Of a stretch of 64,000 nucleotides of DNA, positions 55,237-64,000 are shown in pieces (position 1 is the first letter of the stretch; the number at the start of each line of letters is the position of its first letter). The stretch lies in the NCBI RefSeq assembly GCF_011067745.1, contig NZ_JAAMPJ010000001.1:482829-546828 (forward strand), read 5' to 3'. The notes beneath the pieces were generated by a model. That model saw only the letters and a list, made by a program, of their open reading frames with translations, was not told the origin of the DNA and did not search any database. Origin of the DNA: Lentzea alba (GTDB lineage: Bacteria > Actinomycetota > Actinomycetes > Mycobacteriales > Pseudonocardiaceae). Position numbers and translations under genes: made by a program.

Positions 55237-56717
55237 AGCGACGGACCTCCGAACGCGCCACGCGCCGCCTCGTAGGCCGCGGCGACCCGGTACATGCGGT
55301 GGTCCTGCAGCGCCGGAGCCATGATCTGCAGACCGACCGGCAAACCGTCCTCATCGGACAGACCGCTCGGCACGCTCATGGCCGGGGTGCCCGCGAGGTT
55401 CGCGGGAATCGTGCAGAGGTCGGCCTGGTACATGGCCATCGGGTCGTTCGTGCGCTCACCGATCTTGAACGCCGTGGTCGGCGTGGTCGGCGAGATGAGC
55501 ACGTCGAAGTTCTCGAACGCCTTCGCGAAGTCCTGCGTGATCAGCGTGCGGACCTTCTGCGCCGAGCCGTAGTACGCGTCGTAGTAGCCGGACGACAGCG
55601 CGTACGTGCCGATCATGATGCGGCGCTTGACCTCCGGGCCGAAACCGGCCTCGCGGGTCAGCGACATGACCTCCTCGGTGCTGCGCGTGCCGTCGTCGCC
55701 GACGCGCAGGCCGTAGCGCATGGCGTCGAACCGGGCGAGGTTCGACGAGCACTCGCTCGGCGCGATGAGGTAGTACGCGGGCAGCGCGTAGTCGAAGCTC
55801 GGGCACGACACGTCCGCGACCTCCGCGCCGAGCTCCTTGAGCTGTGACACGGCGGCCTGGAAGCTGCGCAGCACGCCCTGCTGGTAGCCCTCACCGGCGA
55901 ACTGCGTGACGACACCGACGCGCAGGCCGGACAGGTCGCCGGTCAGACCCTCGCGGGCAGCGGCGACGACCGGCGGCACCGGGGCGTTGATGGACGTGGA
56001 GTCCATGTGGTCGTAGCCCGCGATGACCTCGTGCAGCAGCGCGGCGTCGAGCACCGTGCGGGCACACGGACCGGCCTGGTCCAACGAGCTGGAGAAAGCC
56101 ACCAGGCCGTAGCGGGAGACACCGCCGTAAGTCGGCTTCACGCCGACGGTGCCGGTGACCGCGCCGGGCTGGCGGATCGAGCCGCCGGTGTCGGTGCCGA
56201 TCGCGAGCGGCGCCTGCAGGGCGGCCAGCGCGGCGGACGAGCCACCGCCGGAGCCGCCGGGGATGCGCTCGAGGTCCCACGGGTTGTGCGTGGGGCCGTA
56301 CGCCGAGTTCTCGGTCGACGAACCCATGGCGAACTCGTCCATGTTCGTCTTGCCGAGGATGACGACGCCGGCTTCCTTGAGCTTGCGGGTCACCGTCGCG
56401 TCGTACGGCGGCAGCCAGCCCTCGAGGATCTTGGAACCGACCGTCGTGGGCACGCCCTCGGTCGTCATGACGTCCTTGAGCGCGAGCGGCACACCGGCGA
56501 GCGGTGACACGGCCTTGCCGGCCAAGACGGCATCGTCGACCTTGCGGGCCTGCGCGAGCGCGCCCTCGGCGTCGACGTGCAGGAAGGCGCGGACCTTGCC
56601 GTCGGTCTCGGCGATGCGGTCCAGGTGGGCCTGCGTGACCTCGACGGACGAGACCTCACCGCTGTGGATCTTCGCGGCGAGCTCGGCCGCGGTGGTGTGG
56701 ATCAGGTCGTTGGTCAT
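55233..56717 (-). CDS. gatA: aspartyl/glutamyl-tRNA amidotransferase subunit A
   Basis: 494 aa amidase-signature enzyme that releases ammonia from glutamine. The Ser-cis-Ser-Lys triad lies in [20 protein letters not shown] (Lys), [20 protein letters not shown] (cis Ser) and [20 protein letters not shown] (nucleophile Ser). Length is standard. It follows gatC with ATGA overlap at 56714-56717 and overlaps the small membrane gene, so the operon is gatC, gatA, small membrane protein, gatB. Confidence 0.97.
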   Translation of the reverse strand: MTNDLIHTTAAELAAKIHSGEVSSVEVTQAHLDRIAETDGKVRAFLHVDAEGALAQARKVDDAVLAGKAVSPLAGVPLALKDVMTTEGVPTTVGSKILEGWLPPYDATVTRKLKEAGVVILGKTNMDEFAMGSSTENSAYGPTHNPWDLERIPGGSGGGSSAALAALQAPLAIGTDTGGSIRQPGAVTGTVGVKPTYGGVSRYGLVAFSSSLDQAGPCARTVLDAALLHEVIAGYDHMDSTSINAPVPPVVAAAREGLTGDLSGLRVGVVTQFAGEGYQQGVLRSFQAAVSQLKELGAEVADVSCPSFDYALPAYYLIAPSECSSNLARFDAMRYGLRVGDDGTRSTEEVMSLTREAGFGPEVKRRIMIGTYALSSGYYDAYYGSAQKVRTLITQDFAKAFENFDVLISPTTPTTAFKIGERTNDPMAMYQADLCTIPANLAGTPAMSVPSGLSDEDGLPVGLQIMAPALQDHRMYRVAAAYEAARGAFGGPSL

Positions 56718-57013
56718 GCTTCCTCACCCAGAATGCGGGGCACGCGGAACCGGCCGTCCTCGGCTTCAGGAGCGCCTGAGAGCGCCTGCTGCTGACCGAG
56801 GCTCGGACGGACCACGTCCTCGCGGAAGACGTTGGTCAGCGGAACGGCGTGCGACGTCGGCGGGATGTCGGCCGTGGCGATGTCGCCAACGGTGGCCACC
56901 GACTGGAGGATCACGTCGAGCTGTCCGGCGAACAAGTCGAGCTCGTCCTCGGTAACAGCCAGCCTGGCGAGCTTCGCCAGGTGCGCGACCTCGTCGCGGG
57001 AGATGCTGGGCAC
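56714..57013 (-). CDS. gatC: aspartyl/glutamyl-tRNA amidotransferase subunit C
   Basis: 99 aa wrapping subunit that holds GatA and GatB together. Family start [18 protein letters not shown] then [16 protein letters not shown], and the C-terminal [13 protein letters not shown] segment ([20 protein letters not shown]). The GTG at 57013 is preferred, since GGGGG lies 9 bases upstream; a TTG at 57022 would add three residues. First gene of the operon. Confidence 0.95.
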   Translation of the reverse strand: MPSISRDEVAHLAKLARLAVTEDELDLFAGQLDVILQSVATVGDIATADIPPTSHAVPLTNVFREDVVRPSLGQQQALSGAPEAEDGRFRVPRILGEEA

Positions 57014-57231
57014 TCCTGTCAACCCCCGTAGGGTCGGGATTCGAATCGGGAACCCCGTGAGTCTATGGGCTGGTCAGCAGCGTCTTCGAACGGGTTACCG
57101 ACCGACCGCTCAACTTAACCGTTCCGCAACGCGGACAGCAGGTCATGCGTTGAGGATGCGTCTGCGAGAATCACCGACCGGCAACGGCGCGAGACGCGGG
57201 GTCTCGCGCACGAGCTATGGAGGCGTTCACC

Positions 57232-57885
57232 TTGTCGTTCCTGATCCGGGTCCAGCTCCCGGACCGTCCCGGCACCCTCGGCGCGGTCGCAACGGCTTTG
57301 GGCGAGATCGGGGCGGACATACTCAGCGTCGACGTGGTGGAACGCGGTTCCGGCGTGGCCATCGACGACCTCGTCGTGGAGCTGCCGTCCGGCCGCCTGC
57401 CCGACACGTTGATCACCGCGGCCGAGTCCGTCGACGGCGTCGAGGTCGACGCGGTGCGCCCCTACGCCGGCATCCTGGACACCCATCGCGAGCTCGAACT
57501 GGTCGAGGAGATCGCCGACGAGCCGCAGAAGGGCCTCGAGGTCTTCACCGAGGGCGTCCCGAAGATCATCCGCGCCGGCTGGGCCGTCGTCGTCGGCCCC
57601 GAGGGCACCGGCATCAACCGGCTGACCTCGTCGTCCGCCGCCCCGGAGACCCGGATGGCGGACGTGCCGTGGTTCCCGCTGGAGCGCGCGACCGTGCTCG
57701 ACGGCGAGGAGGAGTGGGTGCCGGAGACCTGGCGCGAGCTGGGCACCGAACTCGCCGCCACGCCGCTGGGCAAGCCGGACCGGGTGCTGGTCGTCGGACG
57801 TCCCGGCGGGCCGATGTTCCGCGCCGCCGAGGTGGCACGGCTGGCGCACCTGGCCGGGATCGTCGCGGTCGTACTGCCGGACTAG
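57232..57885 (+). CDS. ACT-domain protein of unknown function (Rv3013-like)
   Basis: 217 aa from a TTG at 57232 with GGAGG 8 bases upstream; an ATG at 57217 would place the ribosome site inside the gene. The ACT fold is clear: SFLIRVQLPDRPGTLGAVAT ALGEIGADILSVDVVERG. The C-terminal half is not recognised. An ACT protein with nearly the same start lies between gatC and ligA in mycobacteria. Amino-acid sensing is the usual ACT role; the ligand and partner are unknown. Confidence 0.85.
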   Translation: MSFLIRVQLPDRPGTLGAVATALGEIGADILSVDVVERGSGVAIDDLVVELPSGRLPDTLITAAESVDGVEVDAVRPYAGILDTHRELELVEEIADEPQKGLEVFTEGVPKIIRAGWAVVVGPEGTGINRLTSSSAAPETRMADVPWFPLERATVLDGEEEWVPETWRELGTELAATPLGKPDRVLVVGRPGGPMFRAAEVARLAHLAGIVAVVLPD

Positions 57886-58562
57886 CTCGGCGCCTTGGCC
57901 TTCTGGTTTCGCCTGGCCATCGCGATCAGCTCGGCGTTGTTCCTGGCCTGGCGGCCGTCGGGCATCAGCAGCGTGTCTTCCAGCCCCATGCGCACGTGGT
58001 GTTCGAGCGTCGCGGCGTAACCGAAGACCGGCCAGGCCTCGTCGTCCTTGCCGTGCAACAGGATCGGCAGGCCGAGCGGTTCGACCCGCTGCAGCAGCGT
58101 TTCCGCCGTCTGCCGGGTCGCGGTGACGGTGATCCGGCTGGTGCCCGGTGGCAGTTCGCCGAGGTCCGCCAGGTCCCGCACGACCAGCTCGACGCCGACG
58201 TTGACCTGGTGCAGGGCCTGGGCGAGCACGCGCCAGCCCGGCTGCCCGACGTGGACGCTGGCGATGTCCGGACGCCCCGCCGCCAGCGGTGCCCAGCTGG
58301 CGATCATCGAGGCGTTGCCGGAAACGTGCGCCGACACGCTGATCTCGATGCCCGGCACCGCCGCCCGGACCGTGGCGATCGTGGTGGCGATCTCCGGACC
58401 GGCCAGCGTGAGCGCGCCGATGACGTCCCTCGGGTGGAGGTGCACCGAGGTGACGCCGAGCGCGGCGACGTCAGCCGCGTCCTCCGCGAGACGTTCGGGG
58501 GACAACGGCAGGGCCGGGTGCTCCTCGGCTGTGCGGGAGCCGTTCAAACAGGCTTGCAGCAC
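57882..58562 (-). CDS. BKACE-family (beta-keto acid cleavage, DUF849) protein, short form
   Basis: 226 aa. The N-terminus MLQACLNGSRTAEEHPALPL and the metal/substrate residues in TSVHLHPRDVIGALTL fit the family that condenses beta-keto acids with acetyl-CoA, as in lysine fermentation. The later HHVRMGLEDTLLMPDGRQ is also family-like. At 226 aa it lacks about 50-80 residues against common members, mainly in the middle, so activity is uncertain. The stop overlaps the ACT gene stop by 4 bases. Confidence 0.78.
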   Translation of the reverse strand: MLQACLNGSRTAEEHPALPLSPERLAEDAADVAALGVTSVHLHPRDVIGALTLAGPEIATTIATVRAAVPGIEISVSAHVSGNASMIASWAPLAAGRPDIASVHVGQPGWRVLAQALHQVNVGVELVVRDLADLGELPPGTSRITVTATRQTAETLLQRVEPLGLPILLHGKDDEAWPVFGYAATLEHHVRMGLEDTLLMPDGRQARNNAELIAMARRNQKAKAPS

Positions 58563-58622
58563 ACTTCATACGGTCCCACACAATTCTCGCCGCCGCGTTG
58601 CTCCAACGGTTAGCTTGGGGAC

Positions 58623-58745
58623 ATGCGACTGGCGTGGACGTTGGCCCAATCCGGCCCCGCGATCGGCGATCTGGCTCTGGGAGTGGCCGGGGTGATCGCG
58701 GTGGCGGCGGTGATCGTGGCGGCCGTGCTGCGCCGGAAGCGGTGA
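58623..58745 (+). CDS. predicted 40-aa membrane peptide
   Basis: ATG at 58623 to TGA at 58743-58745. The peptide reads MRLAWTLAQSGPAIGDLALG and then VAGVIAVAAVIVAAVLRRKR: one strong membrane helix with a basic tail, as in small single-pass proteins. Codon bias favours G/C at third positions. A gcttgggg segment lies about 4-10 bases upstream. No known family is recognised, so confidence is low. Confidence 0.4.
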   Translation: MRLAWTLAQSGPAIGDLALGVAGVIAVAAVIVAAVLRRKR

Positions 58746-58756
58746 GCTACAACTCG

Positions 58757-59191
58757 CTAGAACAGGATGCGGTACTGGACGAACGGCGTCTTCTCGGCGA
58801 CCTGGTCGTAGAGCCTGCGAGCGGTGTCGTTCCACTCGCTGGTGTGCCAGTAGACGCGGCCGCAGTCCTGTAGCCGGGCCCACTGCGTCACCGCCTCGAT
58901 GAGCGCGCGCCCGACACCCCGGCCGCGTGCGGTCGGTGCGGTGAAGAGGTCCTGCAGGTAGCAGACGTCCGGGCCGGACGTGCTGGGGTGCTTGAAGAAG
59001 TGCGTGATGCCGACGACCTGACCGCCGTCGCGGGCGCATAGGGCGTGGATGCTTTCGTCCGCTTGGAACGCTTTCCACTTCTCGTCGTACGTTTCCGCTG
59101 GCAGCGTGCGTTCGTAGAAGGTGTTGTAGCCCTCGAAGAGCTCCTGCCAGGCGGCGCGGTCGCCGGGTTCCAGTGGGCCGATCGCGATCAT
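58757..59191 (-). CDS. GNAT-family acetyltransferase
   Basis: 144 aa from the ATG at 59191, which has AAGGA about 6 bases upstream; an in-frame GTG at 59212 lacks one. The acetyl-CoA motif is LFTAPTARGRGVGRALIEAV, preceded by VCYLQDLF, and followed by VYWHTSEWNDTARRLYDQVA. Substrate unknown. Divergent from the SWIM protein gene with 29 bp between starts. Confidence 0.85.
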   Translation of the reverse strand: MIAIGPLEPGDRAAWQELFEGYNTFYERTLPAETYDEKWKAFQADESIHALCARDGGQVVGITHFFKHPSTSGPDVCYLQDLFTAPTARGRGVGRALIEAVTQWARLQDCGRVYWHTSEWNDTARRLYDQVAEKTPFVQYRILF

Positions 59192-59220
59192 GTTGATCCT
59201 TTCTGCGGTCACCCGGTTGG

Positions 59221-59646
59221 ATGACGTCCGTGTCGACGACCCTCACCACCGAACTGCTGCTGCACCGCGCGGGCACCAAGTCGTACTGGCGCGGGCTCAC
59301 CTACCGCGACTCCGTGCAGTCCCTGCGGGTGCACAGCAGGCACGTGGCGGCTCGGGTGCGGGGCAGTGACGACGCGGCCTACGTGGTGCAGCTGTCGTGG
59401 TCGGGCACGCATCTGGTGGGGGCGTGCAGTTGCCCGCACGGGTCGGAGGGGTTCTTTTGCAAGCACTGCGTGGCGGTCGGGCTGGTGTTGCTGGACCGGG
59501 GCGAGACGGTGCCGCCGCCGGACGCGGAGGACGTGGAGCTGAAGGACGTGCTGAGAGCCCTGCCCGCGGACGTGTTGCGCGACCTGCTGTACGAGCAGGC
59601 GGCCGGGGACGTCAAGCTGCGAGCGCGGATCATCTCGGCGCTCTGA
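59221..59646 (+). CDS. SWIM zinc-finger protein, short
   Basis: 141 aa from an ATG at 59221. The SWIM motif is exact: Cys69-x-Cys71, eight residues, Cys80-x-His82 (ACSCPHGSEGFFCKHC). Upstream strands (VHSRHVAARVRGSDDAAYVV) resemble the usual N-terminal part of SWIM proteins, where larger actinomycete versions continue into several hundred residues. Here only a short helix pair follows. It could bind DNA or a protein. Not clearly truncated, as the frame ends naturally. Confidence 0.8.
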   Translation: MTSVSTTLTTELLLHRAGTKSYWRGLTYRDSVQSLRVHSRHVAARVRGSDDAAYVVQLSWSGTHLVGACSCPHGSEGFFCKHCVAVGLVLLDRGETVPPPDAEDVELKDVLRALPADVLRDLLYEQAAGDVKLRARIISAL

Positions 59647-59662
59647 CGCGCGACCGCAGGCC

Positions 59663-62300
<2,638 letters not shown>

Positions 62301-62954
62301 TCAGCCGTCCGAAACCCCGGCGAGTTCCCGGACGAGTGAACGCAGCTCCAGCAGGCTGATCGTGCCCTCGGGCTCCAGCTGCGCGGTCTCCACCCGCCGC
62401 AACCGCTCCCCCGCCAGCCGCTCGCCGAGAGTGACGTCCAGCGGCAGGAACGTCATCGTCTGCCGCTGCTGGTCGGTGAGATCGGCCAACGCCGGGTGGT
62501 AGACCGCGACGTCCACCACGTCACCGTCCACCTGGGCCACCACCCGGTAGTCGCCGAGCCGCATCTTCACCTCGCCGAGGTTCACGATCACCTCGGTCGG
62601 GTCCGGCACCGGCGGCACCGAGTCGTGGAACTCCCACACCATGTCCGACGGCGGCGCGGCCTTGATCCACGCGTCCGTGTACGGCCGCAGCCGCGGGTCC
62701 TCCTGGCCGGTGATCACCAGCGCGTACATCGCCATGTGGCCCTGTTCGAGCGAGAACACCAGGTCCGGGTGCAAGGCGTTGACGAGCTCCTTCAGCTCGT
62801 CCTCGACCCGGTGCGGTTCGCCGTCGCCCAGCGCCGCGCTCACCACCGGCACCAGCTCGAACCACCGCTCCCAGAAGCGTTGCGCGGCCTCCTCGGCGTT
62901 CGGCAGGTGGGCGGGCGTGACGTCTTCGGCTTTGCGGCGGCGGAACCACTTCAT
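62301..62954 (-). CDS. hypothetical protein with a central conserved-looking domain
   Basis: 217 aa from the ATG at 62954. The sequence begins MKWFRRRKAEDVTPAH, a basic tail, and continues with LPNAEEAAQRFWERWFELVP and ELVNALHPDLVFSLEQGHMA. Strands with hydrophobic/Gly patterns follow (GEVKMRLGDYRVVAQVDG). No signal peptide or membrane segment is evident. Not recognised. It begins 6 bases before the end of the YdeI-like gene, so the two share a transcript. Confidence 0.7.
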   Translation of the reverse strand: MKWFRRRKAEDVTPAHLPNAEEAAQRFWERWFELVPVVSAALGDGEPHRVEDELKELVNALHPDLVFSLEQGHMAMYALVITGQEDPRLRPYTDAWIKAAPPSDMVWEFHDSVPPVPDPTEVIVNLGEVKMRLGDYRVVAQVDGDVVDVAVYHPALADLTDQQRQTMTFLPLDVTLGERLAGERLRRVETAQLEPEGTISLLELRSLVRELAGVSDG

Positions 62955-62959
62955 GATGC

Positions 62960-63517
62960 TCAAGCGTAGAGCTTTCGTCCGTCTGCCAGCATTTCGACGA
63001 ACTGGGCGATCCTGCGCTGACGTGTTTCCGCGCGCTTGGCGTCGTGGATGCGCAACAGGACGGCATACCTGTTCTGGCTGTTCAGCGCCTCGAATGCCTT
63101 GGCGGCCTTGGGGTTGGCCTTGAGCGCCTCGATCAGGTCATCGGGCACCTCGATCGTCGCCGGTCCCGCGTACGCCGCGTCCCAGCGCCCGTCCGCCTTG
63201 GCCTTCTCGATCTCCTTGAGGCCCGCCGGCAGCATCTTGCCGGCCGCGATCAGCTCCTCGACCTTGCCGCAGTTGCGCTTGGACCACCGGCTGCGCGCCT
63301 TTCGCGGCGTCCACCGCTGCGAGTAGTAGGTGTCGTCGATCGACCGCACCAGCCCGTCGATCCACCCGTGGCACAACGCGATGTCCAGCGCCTCGTCGTA
63401 AGTGATCGTCTTGAGCCCGGAGCCCTTCTTGGCGTACTTGATCCACAGCTCAGTCTCTTGCGCGCCGTTCTCGTGCAGCCAGGCGTCGAACTCCGCGGGA
63501 TCCTCGAAGAAGATCAA
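62960..63517 (-). CDS. YdeI/OmpD-associated family protein
   Basis: 185 aa. The family pattern is FDAWLHENGAQETELWIKYA, the YDEALDIALCHGWIDGLVRS block, and SIDDTYYSQRWTPRKARSRW. The C-terminal half (EVPDDLIEALKANPKAAKAF) is the YdeI-type helix pair. No catalytic role is established. The ATG at 63517 overlaps the stop of the next gene by ATGA. Confidence 0.88.
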   Translation of the reverse strand: MIFFEDPAEFDAWLHENGAQETELWIKYAKKGSGLKTITYDEALDIALCHGWIDGLVRSIDDTYYSQRWTPRKARSRWSKRNCGKVEELIAAGKMLPAGLKEIEKAKADGRWDAAYAGPATIEVPDDLIEALKANPKAAKAFEALNSQNRYAVLLRIHDAKRAETRQRRIAQFVEMLADGRKLYA

Positions 63518-64000
63518 CGCACCCTCCTCAGGCAGAGCGTCATCTCCTCATAGGGAACACCGAGTTCGGCCTCTTCGGGGCAACTTTCTTCCGTTATGCC
63601 CACGACCTGCACGTTCGCCCGTGGCGCCGCGCAGTCGAACTTGGCCACGACCGATCTCTGGAGATCCTCGGTGTCGAGCTCGAAGCAGTCGCCCTCGGTG
63701 GCGTTGGGCAGCAGGCACAGCGCCGCGTTGTGCCTGGTGTCGCGCAACACCTTGTACTCACCGCGCGGGCACTCGCCGTTGGTGTTGGTCAGCACCGTCC
63801 CGACCTTCAAGGCGGCTTTGGCGCCCTTGCAGTCGATGACGGTGAGCCCCAGGTCGTCCTCGCCGGGGCCGGTGAACTTCACGCAGCTGCCTTTCGCCGC
63901 CTTCGAGTAGTCCGTGAGGAACAGGGATTCCGGTGCCGCTGGCGTCGGTTCGTCCGCCTCGCTGAACGCCCACCACACTCCGAGGTAGGCCGGCACGGCG
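63514..64000 (-). CDS. membrane-anchored extracytoplasmic protein, partial at the window edge
   Basis: Incomplete: the frame continues past the right edge. The visible 160 residues begin AVPAYLGVWWAFSEADEP, probably the end of a membrane helix. A Cys-rich, beta-rich domain follows with six cysteines (GSCVKFTG, VIDCKGAK, NGECPRGEYK, LCLLPNATEGDCFELD and others), suggesting disulfides outside the cell. The family is not recognised. Coupled to the YdeI-like gene by a 4-base overlap. Confidence 0.65.
   Translation of the reverse strand, partial: AVPAYLGVWWAFSEADEPTPAAPESLFLTDYSKAAKGSCVKFTGPGEDDLGLTVIDCKGAKAALKVGTVLTNTNGECPRGEYKVLRDTRHNAALCLLPNATEGDCFELDTEDLQRSVVAKFDCAAPRANVQVVGITEESCPEEAELGVPYEEMTLCLRRVR

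Overview
The window is chromosomal DNA from a high-GC actinomycete. The coding style is typical: many GTG and TTG starts, ATGA and GTGA overlaps, and strong G/C third-position bias. The backbone follows the order known from Mycobacterium tuberculosis Rv2983 to Rv3014c: cofC/fbiD, ppk, mutT1, hupB, leuD, leuC and an IclR regulator, then leuB, serA, ilvC, ilvN, ilvB, a PH-domain protein, DoxX, an LppZ-like lipoprotein, gatB, gatA, gatC, an ACT protein and ligA. DUF397, SseB-like, CHAT and T7SS-signal proteins in the gaps suggest the Pseudonocardiaceae (Lentzea/Saccharothrix-like). That placement is inference from gene content, not a search.

Layout. 1-60 is a C/G homopolymer that looks like a sequence-end artefact. 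154-8113 carries F420 and polyphosphate metabolism with MutT1. 8114-9007 is a gene-free stretch with short repeats. 9008-12631 carries HU, leuDC and the divergent IclR gene. 13046-13326 holds tRNA-Glu and tRNA-Gln. 13477-17344 holds a HAD hydrolase, an FAD monooxygenase-like enzyme, an orphan LuxR-type response regulator and an FAH-family protein. 17426-19143 is cimA with an attenuator leader. 19233-22125 is a vitamin B12 importer (BtuFDC type) behind a cobalamin riboswitch. 22139-25111 is a four-gene SseB/T7SS-type cassette. 25337-32255 carries a YciI protein, leuB, a large subtilase and serA. 32468-34266 is a DUF222-HNH gene framed by about 240-bp inverted arms, a REP13E12-like mobile element. 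34577-41294 is DUF397, ilvBNC with an attenuator, a PH protein, VKOR and ilvD. 41291-50258 holds DoxX, a hydroxyacid dehydrogenase, a hydrolase, an LppZ-like lipoprotein, a LysR-controlled three-gene unit and an M14 peptidase. 50469-53355 is a TPR-CHAT protease with a small Cys/His protein. 53540-57013 is gatB, a small membrane gene, gatA and gatC. 57232-64000 holds an ACT protein, a BKACE protein, two GNATs, a SWIM protein, ligA and three less certain genes.

How it works together. The window concentrates branched-chain amino acid synthesis: leuCD, leuB, cimA, ilvBNC and ilvD, with serA alongside. Two transcription attenuators have the same layout. The cimA leader peptide has three Ile codons; the ilvB leader is Leu/Val rich. 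CimA supplies 2-oxobutyrate for isoleucine, so each leader matches the product of its operon. GatCAB and tRNA-Gln together indicate the transamidation route to Gln-tRNA. The least explained items are the HNH element with its nested hairpin arms, the CHAT cassette, the SseB/T7SS cassette and the LysR/JAMM-like/NTF2/VOC unit.
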